DNA of 64,000 nucleotides, taken from Flavobacterium sp. NKUCC04_CG (lineage in GTDB: Bacteria > Bacteroidota > Bacteroidia > Flavobacteriales > Flavobacteriaceae). Made by a program: the position numbers and the translations under genes. The notes below the pieces were generated by a model. It did not search any database, was not told where the DNA came from, and saw only the letters and a list, made by a program, of their open reading frames with translations. The DNA is taken from the NCBI RefSeq assembly GCF_019345525.1, contig NZ_JAHKRA010000011.1, positions 51,297 to 115,296 of the forward strand, read 5' to 3'. Every line of letters begins with the position of its first letter. Within the stretch, counting starts at the first letter, position 1. Below are positions 46,042 to 55,937 of the stretch, piece by piece.

Positions 46042-47115
46042 TTAACGACTAAAAATATCTAAGTTGAGTTTTAAAGAAAAAACATTAGAATACAAGGCGA
46101 CACTTTGATCTCCGATATCGGTAAGCGCATAGTCAATTTGTATTCCTCTATATTGGAATCCAACACCGATATTGGGTTGAAATCCAATTTTTTCTGAACC
46201 GTCTAGTTGTGTAGTGTTCTGAAAATTACCGATACCACCTCGAACAAATACCATATCTGTATAAGCAAATTCAGCCCCAATAGTAGGACTAACGCTAAAA
46301 CCCTTAGTTGAAATTAAAGCTTGAGTTTCTGCAAACTCCATATTGATTCCCACAGCAGGCAGTACTGAAAAATCGTCGGTCAAATTAAATTTACGAGCCA
46401 TCCCAAATTGTAATTTAGGCATTGTAATCTCCGTTGTTTCTGGTAGTTCTGAATTCTGTCCAGGAATAGCATTACTAATTTTTTCGAACTCTTTTTTATT
46501 GATAGACCACATATTATAAGTGGTTGTAATATCCCTTGCCATAAGAGCGTATTTCCAACCGGAATTCGTTTGATATTGAGCACCAATATCAAAACCAAAT
46601 CCCCATGAATTAGCAAATTTTCCAATAATTCTTCTAATTATTTTTGCATTGACTCCTATCGAAAGTCCTTCTATAGGTAATTTACGAGCATAAGAAGCTG
46701 TAAAGGCATAATCTGCTGTTGAAAAAAGGCTTATTCTATTGTAATCAATATTTCCGTTTTGATCAATCAACTCGGTAGTATTCATAATGTCGTCCACACC
46801 AAAGCGGATTAAGGAAAGCCCCACGGCACTTTTTTCATCTATAGGCATGGCAAAAGCGACGTAGTCGTATTGCGCTATATTTGCAAAATAACTCGCGTGC
46901 ATTAAACTGAGCTGTTTGGTATCTAAATGGATCAATCCGGCCGGATTCCAATAGGTTGCATTAACATTGTCGGTACTTGCTACTACACTATTGGCCATTC
47001 CCATGGCTGCAGCATCAACTCCAATATTCATAAACTCGTTAGAATATTTCCTAACTTTTTGAGCATGAATCGTTCCTGTCACTAACAGCAGGCTTAAAAG
47101 TAATATATTTTTCAC
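46042..47115 (-). CDS. porQ: PorV/PorQ-family outer membrane protein (T9SS)
   Basis: A 357-residue outer-membrane beta-barrel. Signal peptide MKNILLLSLLLVTGTIHA; the family start FMNIGVDAAAMGMANSVVASTDNVNATYWNPAGL, the FadL-like plug motif of PorV and PorQ; alternating amphipathic strands to the end; and a final aromatic-poor strand ending FSR. PorQ helps transfer A-LPS to the attachment complex of the type IX system. The specific PorQ assignment is less sure than the family. It is followed by the DUF4105 gene in one operon and divergent from pssA. Confidence 0.72.
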   Translation of the reverse strand: MKNILLLSLLLVTGTIHAQKVRKYSNEFMNIGVDAAAMGMANSVVASTDNVNATYWNPAGLIHLDTKQLSLMHASYFANIAQYDYVAFAMPIDEKSAVGLSLIRFGVDDIMNTTELIDQNGNIDYNRISLFSTADYAFTASYARKLPIEGLSIGVNAKIIRRIIGKFANSWGFGFDIGAQYQTNSGWKYALMARDITTTYNMWSINKKEFEKISNAIPGQNSELPETTEITMPKLQFGMARKFNLTDDFSVLPAVGINMEFAETQALISTKGFSVSPTIGAEFAYTDMVFVRGGIGNFQNTTQLDGSEKIGFQPNIGVGFQYRGIQIDYALTDIGDQSVALYSNVFSLKLNLDIFSR

Positions 47116-47257
47116 AAGAATATCATTTTATACAAAGATGTAATAAAAATCTCAAATACTAAACTCCATTTTAATTTTACTTATTCATAAGTTTTATAAT
47201 ACATTTGCATTAAACAGTTATAATCGTTGTCAAACCCATTTTTGAAAACAAAAAGCT

Positions 47258-48004
47258 ATGAGTATAAAAAAACACATTCCCAATGCAATTACTTTATTAA
47301 ACCTTACTTCCGGTTTAATCGCGGCAATTTACGCCTTTGACGATAACCTACATATGGCCTTTTTCTGGGTTTGTTTGGGGATATTCTTTGATTTTTGGGA
47401 TGGATTTACGGCGCGTCTTTTACATGTTAAAAGCGAATTAGGAGTTCAATTGGATTCGTTAGCGGATATGGTAACCAGCGGAGTTGTTCCAGGAATCATT
47501 ATGTACAGACTTTTAGCGAGCATACAAGAAAATCAAGAGATTTATAATTTATCTCCAGAAACCTATTATATGGGAGTTATTCCTTATTTGGGCTTTATCA
47601 TCACTTTAGGTTCTTGCTACCGATTGGCTAAATTCAATATTGATACCAGACAGACCGATTCTTTTATCGGCCTTCCTACACCCGCCAACGCCTTGTTCAT
47701 TTTGAGTTTGCCGATGATTACATCTACAACCAATCTAGAATGGATTATAACGCTATTAAGCAATCCGTACGTTTTAGTTGCTATCAGTTTATTTAGTGCT
47801 TTTATAATGAATGCAGAGATTCCGTTATTTTCTCTAAAAGTAAAATACGGAAACTGGGCAACCAACAAAATACAATACCTGTTTTTAATCTCTTCAGCAG
47901 TGATGCTGTTATGGCTTCAATATTTAGCCATTCCTATCATCATCATGTTGTATATCTTTTTATCCGTAATCATGAATAAGATGTTAAGTGCTAAAAAGCC
48001 TTAG
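47258..48004 (+). CDS. pssA: CDP-diacylglycerol-serine O-phosphatidyltransferase
   Basis: A 248-residue inner-membrane enzyme. The CDP-alcohol phosphatidyltransferase motif DFWDGFTARLL...SELGVQLDSLAD (residues 46-71) is complete with all its Asp. The N-terminal IPNAITLLNLTSGLIAAI fits PssA rather than PgsA. About seven membrane helices. It makes phosphatidylserine, the precursor of phosphatidylethanolamine. Divergent from the PorQ-like gene. Confidence 0.9.
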   Translation: MSIKKHIPNAITLLNLTSGLIAAIYAFDDNLHMAFFWVCLGIFFDFWDGFTARLLHVKSELGVQLDSLADMVTSGVVPGIIMYRLLASIQENQEIYNLSPETYYMGVIPYLGFIITLGSCYRLAKFNIDTRQTDSFIGLPTPANALFILSLPMITSTTNLEWIITLLSNPYVLVAISLFSAFIMNAEIPLFSLKVKYGNWATNKIQYLFLISSAVMLLWLQYLAIPIIIMLYIFLSVIMNKMLSAKKP

Positions 48005-48031
48005 AAATCTTCGTAAAATACATTTAAAAAC

Positions 48032-48067
48032 AAAAGAGAGTAGCCCGATAGGACTACTCTCTTTTTT
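48032..48067. terminator. Bidirectional terminator between pssA and the CsbD gene
   Basis: AAAAGAGAGTAG / CTACTCTCTTTT stem, about 10-nt loop with further pairing, A and T tracts. Confidence 0.9.
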
Positions 48068-48091
48068 GTTTTTAAAATTTAATCCTTCCAA

Positions 48092-48280
48092 TTATTTCCA
48101 ATTGCGGACTTCATCTTCTAATTCCTCTTTTGTTTTACCCGTTTTCTCTTGCAATTTACCTATAATTTCATCAAACTTCCCTTCGGCAAGTACTTGGTCG
48201 TTATCAAACCATTCTCCATACTTTTGCTTAAAAGCGCCTTTAACTTGATTCCATTTTCCTTCTAATTCGAGCTTATTCAT
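48092..48280 (-). CDS. CsbD-like stress protein
   Basis: A 62-residue protein, MNKLELEGKWNQVKGAFKQK then WFDNDQVLAEGKFDEIIGKLQEKTGKTKEELE, the classic CsbD/YjbJ pattern (G-W-Q-KG--K---G--T). It is small, hydrophilic and helical. Members are induced by stress or stationary phase; the molecular role is unknown. Monocistronic. Confidence 0.92.
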   Translation of the reverse strand: MNKLELEGKWNQVKGAFKQKYGEWFDNDQVLAEGKFDEIIGKLQEKTGKTKEELEDEVRNWK

Positions 48281-48510
48281 AAGTTTTGTATTTTGGTTAG
48301 TCTTCTAAAATTACCTTTTTATCGAACACACTCCTGTTAATTAATTACTAATTTAAAAAAACAAAATCCAAAAAACCAATCTAAATGCGGTGATTCTAGT
48401 AAAAAAACTTGCATAACACTTATCAATATGACAAAAAAACACTTGTACTTCCTATAAAAAAACAAGGCTGCAAGCGTTTTTTAATTCTAAAAACCACATT
48501 TATAAAATCT

Positions 48511-48720
48511 CTATTTCTTATTGAGCATACGCTTTTTAGCATAAACACCAATTAAACTACAAAAGACACTAACAACTATACTTACGACTAAAAATTTAAG
48601 ATTTAGCAAATTACCCAAGTGCCCTTCAAAAACATATTCAACCAGTATATTCGAAAAAAACAAACTAAAGGAAAAAAAAACAAAAAATTTTAAAAATTGT
48701 ATATACATAATTTCTACCAT
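48511..48720 (-). CDS. Small two-helix membrane protein
   Basis: A 69-residue protein (first ATG at 48720, second at 48708, MYIQFLKFF, which avoids the overlap with the preceding gene). Two hydrophobic helices (about residues 8-26 and 41-60), basic at the C-terminus (KKRMLNKK). It is the last gene of a small leftward cluster with the frameshifted lipoprotein. Possibly an accessory or immunity-type protein, by size and topology only. Confidence 0.5.
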   Translation of the reverse strand: MVEIMYIQFLKFFVFFSFSLFFSNILVEYVFEGHLGNLLNLKFLVVSIVVSVFCSLIGVYAKKRMLNKK

Positions 48721-49070
48721 TGCATTATTATAGAAATGGACGAAGCGCCTATACCAGTAACCAAAGCACCTTTACCCCCACCTAGAATTGCTCCTACAGT
48801 AGCTCCTACAGCATCACATGCAGCAACTTTCCACCATCTTATCCTATTATTCAATAACCACTTATCACTTTCAAATTCAAAACAATACTGTTCAAATCTA
48901 CCTTCCTCTCCTTCAGTAATAGGAGACCAAAAAATCAAAGAATGTCTTAAAGTAACAAAGAAACTATAAATCACTTCTAAGTCATTTTCCTGAAATTTTA
49001 AATCCACTAATCGTTCACGTTGATCTATTTCTTCAAGCATCCTAAAAAGATTACCTTCGCTTTTATCCAA
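48714..49070 (-). CDS. 3' part of a probably frameshifted lipoprotein gene
   Basis: A 118-residue frame that has no good start: the first usable codons are a TTG at 49070 and an ATG 10 codons later. The frame stays open 26 codons further upstream (about to 49117) inside the preceding small lipoprotein gene. It ends in a Gly/Ala-rich hydrophobic segment (DAVGATVGAILGGGKGALVTGIGAS) like that of Bacteroidota lipoproteins whose N-terminal part matches the upstream frame. I therefore read 49284-48714 as one gene broken by a frameshift. If instead it is real as it stands, it would be a small membrane-active or bacteriocin-like protein. Confidence 0.45.
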   Translation of the reverse strand: MDKSEGNLFRMLEEIDQRERLVDLKFQENDLEVIYSFFVTLRHSLIFWSPITEGEEGRFEQYCFEFESDKWLLNNRIRWWKVAACDAVGATVGAILGGGKGALVTGIGASSISIIMQW

Positions 49071-49074
49071 TAAA

Positions 49075-49284
49075 TTAATTACTTCTAAAATTTCCTTCTT
49101 TACTATCAGACCGCTTCCATTTCATCATGATGTCATTTAAAATGAAATTATGATCTTCACCTACAGTTTCCATTGGGTTTTGAAAAATTCGATTTGTTTT
49201 TAATTTTTCTTCTAATTGATTGTCCGAAGAAGAACACGAGACAAACATAAACACACCAATAAAGACATACAAAAAGTTTTTCAT
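49075..49284 (-). CDS. 5' part of a probably frameshifted lipoprotein gene
   Basis: A 69-residue frame with a lipoprotein signal (MKNFLYVFIGVFMFVSCSSSD) followed by NPMETVGEDHNFILNDIM, a start seen in longer Bacteroidota lipoproteins. It stops abruptly at 49075, while the next frame is open over the last 40 nt and continues to 48714. The likely shift lies between 49080 and 49117, in an A/G/T-rich stretch. Either a mutation or a sequencing error would explain it. Confidence 0.5.
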   Translation of the reverse strand: MKNFLYVFIGVFMFVSCSSSDNQLEEKLKTNRIFQNPMETVGEDHNFILNDIMMKWKRSDSKEGNFRSN

Positions 49285-49495
49285 AATATATATATTTAAA
49301 GTTTACATACGAAAAATAAAAAACTTAAATAAAAAGAACAAACTTTTCTTGTTTTTTAACTTATAGATAATAAGCACACTAACTAAAAAAGAACTCAAAA
49401 AACAACACTAAACCGGTATTACTTTTGTAATTTCTTCTTTTAAATCGGTCTAATCAAAAGCAATATTTAAGAGATTAAAAGTCGTCTTTGATTAT

Positions 49496-50053
49496 TCACC
49501 TCAAAAAGGTTTTAAAGATGATTGTCAAATCCAAGCGAAACGATTGATTTTGGAGATAGTCCAAATTCATTTTAACCTTATCAGGAAAAATAACTTCGTC
49601 GTTGTACTGTTTGGGATTTTTTTGTTGCGCTAATAATTGAGCTTCATTAAAATATTTTAATGAAGCCTCAGAGGTTAATCCGGGTTTTAGTTGTAATACT
49701 TGGCGTGCTTCTCCTACTAACAAATCATAATAGCCTGGTAAATCTGGGCGAGGCCCCACTACAGCCATATCTCCTTTAATGATATTGATTAACTGAGGAA
49801 GTTCGTCAATTTTAGATTTTCTAAAAAATCGACCTAGTCCACTCACCGTTTGTATGTTTTGCCCGTCAATTTTCCGCATGGTTTTTAATTTGTAAATCGT
49901 AAAGGGACGTCCATATCGTCCGATTCTCAACTGACAGAACAATCCATTTGAACGGGTATCTAAGGAAGCTAAAACCCATGCAAACAACAATGGAATCCAT
50001 ATAATAGACAGCAGCAACAGGGCCAATGTGATATCAAAAATTCGCTTACTCAA
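49496..50053 (-). CDS. Sugar-phosphate transferase (bacterial sugar transferase, PglC-like)
   Basis: A 185-residue monotopic phosphoglycosyl transferase. N-terminal re-entrant membrane helix (ITLALLLLSIIWIPLLFAWVL), then RIGRYGRPFTIYKLKTMR, then SKIDELPQLINIIKGDMAVVGPRPDLPGY, the family signature with the catalytic Asp-Glu pair (DE of IDELP) and the PRP motif. It transfers a sugar phosphate from a UDP-sugar to undecaprenyl phosphate as the first step of a polysaccharide or glycan. The short catalytic form lacks the extra membrane domain of WcaJ. No other glycan gene is next to it. Confidence 0.92.
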   Translation of the reverse strand: MSKRIFDITLALLLLSIIWIPLLFAWVLASLDTRSNGLFCQLRIGRYGRPFTIYKLKTMRKIDGQNIQTVSGLGRFFRKSKIDELPQLINIIKGDMAVVGPRPDLPGYYDLLVGEARQVLQLKPGLTSEASLKYFNEAQLLAQQKNPKQYNDEVIFPDKVKMNLDYLQNQSFRLDLTIIFKTFLR

Positions 50054-50121
50054 AACTTTTTATATATAAATTAAAAACAACAGTAGAATACCGTATCAGT
50101 CAACCACAAATTACAATTTAA

Positions 50122-50604
50122 TCACAAAGAATTTTTATCAAAATGGAAAGGTAGTATATTGATTAATGAGGGCGACTCAATAACAGGCCCTTCAGCACCC
50201 ATAAACAACATTCGAATCGGTTGCTCTTGTTTATTTTCATATTCCAAAATTGCTTGCCTACAAGCCCCGCAAGGCGGTATAGGGGTGACCGTAGGTTTTA
50301 AGTCCGAACTAGCCGAAATCGCAATGCTAAGCATCACCGCATTCGGATGTGTCGCACCCGCATAAAAGATAGCGGTTCTTTCGGCACATAGTCCCGACGG
50401 AAAAGCCGCATTTTCTTGGTTTGACCCAACGATAATAGTGCCATCGTCAAGCAATATGGCAGCACCAACACGGAATTTGGAATAGGGTGCATATGCCCGT
50501 TTTCTAACTTCAATGGCCGCTTGCATCAACTCTTGATCAATCAGAGTTAACTCTGCCATATTTTCGTATTCAAAAAAAGTAGAGGTCGATTTAATTTCCT
50601 TCAT
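50122..50604 (-). CDS. cdd: Cytidine deaminase
   Basis: A 160-residue cytoplasmic zinc enzyme that deaminates cytidine and deoxycytidine. Zinc motif CAERTAIFYAG (Cys as first ligand, Glu as proton shuttle) near residue 73 and PPCGACRQAILEY near residue 110. AYAPYSKFRVGAAI and GSNQENAAFPSG fit substrate binding. An N-terminal extension of about 20 residues is present; a later start is possible. It lies 72 nt after porV on the same strand, a neighbourhood I recall from other flavobacteria. Confidence 0.95.
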   Translation of the reverse strand: MKEIKSTSTFFEYENMAELTLIDQELMQAAIEVRKRAYAPYSKFRVGAAILLDDGTIIVGSNQENAAFPSGLCAERTAIFYAGATHPNAVMLSIAISASSDLKPTVTPIPPCGACRQAILEYENKQEQPIRMLFMGAEGPVIESPSLINILPFHFDKNSL

Positions 50605-50676
50605 CTGCTATTTATTTTAGACAAAAAATCCAAACTAATATAAGTTTGGATTTTAATGTTTTTATAAGATTTTTGT

Positions 50677-51900
50677 TTAATTCTTGCTGTATTTTCCTCC
50701 AAAATTGAAAGCCAAAGAAAAACGTAAAGTATTTTCTAAAGGATTATTGATTTTTGATGTTGAAAACAAATAAGATACATCAACAGTAATGGTATTGTAT
50801 TTAAAACCTGCTCCTAAAGTAGCGTATTTTCGAGCTCCTTTAAGTTCATTTTCATTAAAATATCCAACTCTAAAAGCAAAAGCATCTTCATACCAATATT
50901 CAGCACCTAAAGCCCAAGCAAACTCTTTCATTTCTTCAGACATTCCACCAGGAGCGTCTCCGAATGATTTAAAAACACCAGAAAACCAACCTATATCATT
51001 ATAATCTTGTCTTGATTTTGTTCTAGCTTCGTTGATTTCTTTTTCAGACAAAATACCATCCCCGTCTGAATCTATAAAATTCGGTATTTGTGGTGTAGGT
51101 ACTAATAACTTATTAACCTCTCCATATACACTAACCGTATTATGAGCATCAAGAATAAAATCAAATCCTCCTCCCAATTTCAAATTAGAAGGAATAAAGC
51201 TCGCATCAAGCGAACTATCATCATATTTGATTTTTGGACCTAAATTTTGAAAATTAAATCCCGCTCTCCAACGGCCGTCGAATCCGTTAAATGACATCTG
51301 TTCAGACTCATAGTACCCAGCAACATCAACTGCAAAAGTATTGGCTGCTGAGGCATCTCCTCCTCCCATATCTTCTGGGACTTTTAGATTTGAACTTATA
51401 AAACGACCTGCCACCGCCATAGAGAATCGCTCGGTCAATTTTAGAGAATACGACCCGTCGATTGCAAATTCATTTGGACTTCTTGTAACTGGAACATCAT
51501 TATAGTTTTGTCTTAGTTCAATATCTCCTAATCCAAAATATCTTAAACTAACTGCAAAAGCACTTCGTTCATTAAATTTATTAAAATAATTCAATTGCCC
51601 TAATGAAACATCACTGGCAATACTGGTCATATAAGGTGTATAACTAACTGCAAATCCCTGTTGTTGAGTTGCAAAAGCATATTTAGCTGGATTGTGTTGT
51701 TGAGAATAAATATCTACTGTAGTCCCTACTCCCATATCTCCCATACCTGCTGATCGTGCATCTGCTGCAATTTGCAAGAAAGGTACTCCTGTAGTGATTG
51801 CACGGGAGTCTTGATAATTTGCGGGAACCGGCATAGATTTTTGTGCTACTGCGAATTGTGAGCTTATCGCAACCATAGCAACTATTGTCGTTTTTTTCAT
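50677..51900 (-). CDS. porV: T9SS outer membrane protein PorV (LptO)
   Basis: A 407-residue FadL-type beta-barrel. Signal peptide MKKTTIVAMVAISSQFAVAQ; the plug motif GVPFLQIAADARSAGMGDMGVGT...QQHNPAKYAF, diagnostic of PorV; and a Ca-like loop DSDGDGILSEKEINEARTKS (about residue 268), an EF-hand-like insertion. It forms the attachment complex with PorU and shuttles cargo from the translocon. It follows porU by 36 nt on the same strand, so one operon. Further strands fill the rest to the end. Confidence 0.93.
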   Translation of the reverse strand: MKKTTIVAMVAISSQFAVAQKSMPVPANYQDSRAITTGVPFLQIAADARSAGMGDMGVGTTVDIYSQQHNPAKYAFATQQQGFAVSYTPYMTSIASDVSLGQLNYFNKFNERSAFAVSLRYFGLGDIELRQNYNDVPVTRSPNEFAIDGSYSLKLTERFSMAVAGRFISSNLKVPEDMGGGDASAANTFAVDVAGYYESEQMSFNGFDGRWRAGFNFQNLGPKIKYDDSSLDASFIPSNLKLGGGFDFILDAHNTVSVYGEVNKLLVPTPQIPNFIDSDGDGILSEKEINEARTKSRQDYNDIGWFSGVFKSFGDAPGGMSEEMKEFAWALGAEYWYEDAFAFRVGYFNENELKGARKYATLGAGFKYNTITVDVSYLFSTSKINNPLENTLRFSLAFNFGGKYSKN

Positions 51901-51936
51901 TTATCACTATTTATATTGAACAAATATACTCTTTTC

Positions 51937-54900
51937 TTAAAGGATTACAAGTTTTTCTACTTTCTCTGATTTATGATTTGTAACGGTAGATTTTACAGTT
52001 AAACGGTAGATATACACACCTTTACCTATACGATCTCCAAAATCATCCAATCCATCCCATTTTATATCTCGTGACAAATTGCCATTTGTCGTTATGAGTT
52101 GATTAATTGTTTTAACTATTCTTCCAGTTACCGTCATGATTTGCACTTGTACTTCCAAGTTTTCAAACGGTCGGTTATGCGTAAACCAAAATTCGGTATA
52201 ATTCACAAACGGATTTGGATAATTCAATACTTTTTCCAAACTAACCCCTTCTTCTTTTGAAACGGTAAATTGTATTTCAGAAGTCGTCAAGTTATTGTAA
52301 ACATCCCAAGCCTTAAAAGAAAGCGTATGCAAACCGTTGGCTAAATCTTTTAAGGGGTAACTAATTTTTCCCTTTCTAAAATTGTCGGGCTCCGTTTCAT
52401 AATAATCATTCATAATTAACGGGTTGGATTCATCACCATCCAATATCCCTGTTAAATCGTGACCAATACCACTAGAGGTATTTATCCCATTTTCATCTTC
52501 GAGAAAAGCCAAAAATACAGGCGATTCCGATGTGACACCTCCAGAAATAAACGATTCGTCATTCATAAAAAGCTTCACTACAGGAGGAATTTTGTCTTCA
52601 GGAGCATTTTTATTAATCCCTCCAATACTCACCTGATTGTTACTTCCTGTATAATCTAATCCCGTATCTTGAGCAGCATAGAAACTAACTTTCCCAGGTC
52701 CTACAGCAATTTTAATGTCTTTAGGTAAAACAAAATCAAAACTAAAAACACCCTGTTTTACGGTAGCATTTCCTCTAAAAATGGTTTCACCCAAGGTTTT
52801 AAAATCCATGATCCCCAAAACACCATTAATCAGAACCCCATCATTTCCTAAGGTTTTACGATCGATTTCCTTGTCAAAAATTTGAACGGCTAAAGCGCCA
52901 TTAAATTGATTTAGAAACTGATCATTTTCATCTCTAAGTTCACCTGTCAACTTCACATATCCCAAGGCTTCTAAATTTCCTGTAAATTCAGCAAAAGGTA
53001 TATCATTAATTTTTGTCAATTCAACTTTAGGCCTTGGAATAGCTAATTTTAAAGCTGGATCACCAATGTAAAACACCACATTTTTATCGCGCTGGGATGA
53101 ATTGTTTTTAGTATTCATCAACGCTTCTGCTATTGTAGAGTAATTATCGGAATCCGGAAATAAATAATCGCTAAAACTCGCATTGATTTGTCGTCCTGAT
53201 TCTATACCGATTTCTCTAGTTGTTGCAATCAATGCAATAGCACCACCACGTCTATTTTTATACATACTTTCCCCTCCGGTCAATCGGTATGGATTATCAA
53301 AACGCGTAAACTCACAAGTAATTGTAACAAAGAGTGGATATTTTTTATAATTATTTAATCGCTGTGCATCATCAATGGCAAAAATACGTTCATGTGCCAG
53401 TCCATCTTCCCCTCCATGTCCAAAATAATTGACAAACAACGCCCCGTTCTCAATCGATTCGATAAAATCTTTTTTGGCCTGCGGATAACGTTTACCGCCT
53501 GCTGCCGATTCCTGTAAATAGGAATCCATATGAATTTTCTTTACGTTCAAAAACGGTTTTTTTACCGAAACTTTATCAATCATGTCATTTAATCCATTTT
53601 GCAGTATAAAGTCGCCAGCAACATCAACATCATCCGACAGTGCCACTACCACATTCCTCCAACGACCTTGAGACTCTTTACCATTATAATCCAAAACCTT
53701 ATCGACCATAGCATTAGCTTCATCAGCATGGGTTGCTAACATTCTTCCTACAGCCAAATCTAAACCATAATTTGTATCTACCATAAGTCCTTCGTCATCG
53801 TCCATCAATACGTAAAAGTCATCAGACATAAAAGTCGTGTAGGACGAAAAATTACTCCCATCTCCACCAGTTGAAGTTTTTAAACCCAAATTCATTCCAT
53901 AAAAAACAGGAACCATATTGGTATTATTAGGTATACGGTCTTTATAGTCAAAAGAAGCATCTCCAAACATATTGACAAAACGAAGTCTCGTATCGGTACT
54001 AGACGCATTTTTATATACGTATTTGATAAAATTTCGTATAGCAGCAACATCTTGTTTTCCGGATGAAAACTCTTTGTAGATTTGATCAACGGTAACTACT
54101 TTTACTTTTAGATTATTTGAACTTCTGTGGAAATTCGCCAAACGTTCTGCCGAAGCTTTTAAAGCATTATTCGTGATAATTAAATAATCGACATCTCCCT
54201 CATTAAAAACGGCTCCTTTTAAATTCTGATTCGCCACCTTTGAGTTGGACAAAAGCAGTGGCTCATAAACATCGTTGTTGACTACTGTTGCATATTTTCT
54301 AATACTTCCCCCAGTGGCCTTAAAGCTGATGTTGTTTTGTCCATTATTAAACAAACTTTGTACATTATTTGTATCGGTTACATCCCATATTTGTGCCACT
54401 TGGCTCGCGTTGTTCATCACGTATAATACATTGCCGCTCTCCATGGCTAAAGCCTTATTACTAAACAGCAACTGAGCATTACCACCAGAAAGGTTTGCTG
54501 TATATTCCAATGCGATAAAATCCAAATACCCCATAGACGAGGGAACGCCACCATTACTATAATTTACCGCTACTGTTACAGCATTAGTGTTTATCGAGAC
54601 ATTTCTAGTAAAAAAATTCTCATATCCAGAAACGGTTTGCCCAGTTATTCTATTAAAACTTACCGATCCTAAATTTTGATTATTCAAAGTATAGGAAAAA
54701 TTGGTGTTTCCAAAAGAAGCTGATGCAGCATTTATATTAACCTTAACCGGTTGGGAAGGGTCTAGATTAACCAAATTAAATGAAAAATTTTGCTGCTGTT
54801 GTACTCCAAAGTTTTCCCCAAACCACTTACGCCCCAAACGCCCAATATTAGTCAGGTCTTTTTCGTGGAACACATAGCCATCATAAGTAGTATATGTTTT

Positions 54901-55785
54901 ACTCGCATTGCCAGAAGGCTGATATAATTCCGAAATCCTTTTACCCGGTTCCCCTCCATAGGTTAGAAAATAATAGGATTTGTTGTCATATAAGTTAAGG
55001 TGAGTCAAATTCTCTTCACTCCACTGATCAACACCTTCTCCATAAAACAATATATAATCCGAATCGTTAAAGGCACCATCGCCTTCACCGATAACTTGTA
55101 TATTACTTTCTTGTAAATCATCGGCAGCTGCTTTTGAATTTACTAGGGGCAGCATACTACCGCCGTTTCCAAAAATTCGAATAGTACGGGGATCAACCCC
55201 TTCTGGAACTCCCATTCTACTCAAGAAAGCTTTGGATATTTTATAAACCCCGGACTTCTCTATATAGAATTGGAACCAATTTCCCGATTGTAAAACGGAA
55301 TTGGAACGAAAATTATAGGCTGCATTCCTATTGGCATTTGCAACATACCCTCCTTCCTTATAAGTATAGGAAATCGAAGTAACTCTTTTTACTTGTTGCC
55401 CTTCTTTTATAATTGGGGCAAAGGAAAAGGACAAGTGTACGCGATCTCTAGCGAATACATTTTGTAGTTTTGCGTCGATGGAACTAGGTAAATCATTAAC
55501 AGGCAGGTCTTTTAATTCAGAAATCCCAATGGATTCATAATTAACCTGGGTAATCATTAAGGATGCTGGATTTACCGCTGCCGAAACATTAACACTTTCA
55601 ATATATAATAAAGTATTGGAAACTGGATTAAAATTATAATTTTGTGATTCGAAGAACGGAATTACCTTTGGTTCTAAAGCTTGCGCATAAGGTTTCGGAT
55701 CTTGCCACGACAATTTAATCTCGCGATTTTGAGCGACGAGATGTATCGAAATTAAAAAGACAAAGAGGTAAAAGATATTCTTCAT
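51937..55785 (-). CDS. porU: T9SS sortase PorU (C25 gingipain-type peptidase)
   Basis: A 1282-residue protein from the ATG at 55785 (MKNIFYLFVFLISIHLVAQ signal peptide); an upstream ATG would put 12 extra residues before the signal. The C25 catalytic domain spans about residues 540-900 with His in FVNYFGHGGEDGL and Cys in FVTITCEFTRFDNP. A C-terminal domain with NYPNPFVNYTEFWFTHNRP and GKGVYIYRLTVKS resembles a sorting domain; PorU is known to retain its own. It cuts the sorting domain off cargo and links cargo to A-LPS at the cell surface. Divergent from gldJ and upstream of porV. Confidence 0.95.
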   Translation of the reverse strand: MKNIFYLFVFLISIHLVAQNREIKLSWQDPKPYAQALEPKVIPFFESQNYNFNPVSNTLLYIESVNVSAAVNPASLMITQVNYESIGISELKDLPVNDLPSSIDAKLQNVFARDRVHLSFSFAPIIKEGQQVKRVTSISYTYKEGGYVANANRNAAYNFRSNSVLQSGNWFQFYIEKSGVYKISKAFLSRMGVPEGVDPRTIRIFGNGGSMLPLVNSKAAADDLQESNIQVIGEGDGAFNDSDYILFYGEGVDQWSEENLTHLNLYDNKSYYFLTYGGEPGKRISELYQPSGNASKTYTTYDGYVFHEKDLTNIGRLGRKWFGENFGVQQQQNFSFNLVNLDPSQPVKVNINAASASFGNTNFSYTLNNQNLGSVSFNRITGQTVSGYENFFTRNVSINTNAVTVAVNYSNGGVPSSMGYLDFIALEYTANLSGGNAQLLFSNKALAMESGNVLYVMNNASQVAQIWDVTDTNNVQSLFNNGQNNISFKATGGSIRKYATVVNNDVYEPLLLSNSKVANQNLKGAVFNEGDVDYLIITNNALKASAERLANFHRSSNNLKVKVVTVDQIYKEFSSGKQDVAAIRNFIKYVYKNASSTDTRLRFVNMFGDASFDYKDRIPNNTNMVPVFYGMNLGLKTSTGGDGSNFSSYTTFMSDDFYVLMDDDEGLMVDTNYGLDLAVGRMLATHADEANAMVDKVLDYNGKESQGRWRNVVVALSDDVDVAGDFILQNGLNDMIDKVSVKKPFLNVKKIHMDSYLQESAAGGKRYPQAKKDFIESIENGALFVNYFGHGGEDGLAHERIFAIDDAQRLNNYKKYPLFVTITCEFTRFDNPYRLTGGESMYKNRRGGAIALIATTREIGIESGRQINASFSDYLFPDSDNYSTIAEALMNTKNNSSQRDKNVVFYIGDPALKLAIPRPKVELTKINDIPFAEFTGNLEALGYVKLTGELRDENDQFLNQFNGALAVQIFDKEIDRKTLGNDGVLINGVLGIMDFKTLGETIFRGNATVKQGVFSFDFVLPKDIKIAVGPGKVSFYAAQDTGLDYTGSNNQVSIGGINKNAPEDKIPPVVKLFMNDESFISGGVTSESPVFLAFLEDENGINTSSGIGHDLTGILDGDESNPLIMNDYYETEPDNFRKGKISYPLKDLANGLHTLSFKAWDVYNNLTTSEIQFTVSKEEGVSLEKVLNYPNPFVNYTEFWFTHNRPFENLEVQVQIMTVTGRIVKTINQLITTNGNLSRDIKWDGLDDFGDRIGKGVYIYRLTVKSTVTNHKSEKVEKLVIL

Positions 55786-55937
55786 AATACAGTAAACGTT
55801 AATTTTTCCATAATAGTACATTCCGCTAAAATAAATAATTTAGAGGGCAATATTCAGCAAAATTACGCGTTATAGGACTATAAATTTGTGAACACCGAAC
55901 AAATTTTAAGTTTTTTTTAAATATTTACGAAATATAT

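Noticed and set aside
49496..50053. Capsule biosynthesis cluster with the CpsB-type phosphatase
   Set aside because: The two genes are 5 kb apart with unrelated genes between and no glycosyltransferase, flippase or polymerase gene is present.
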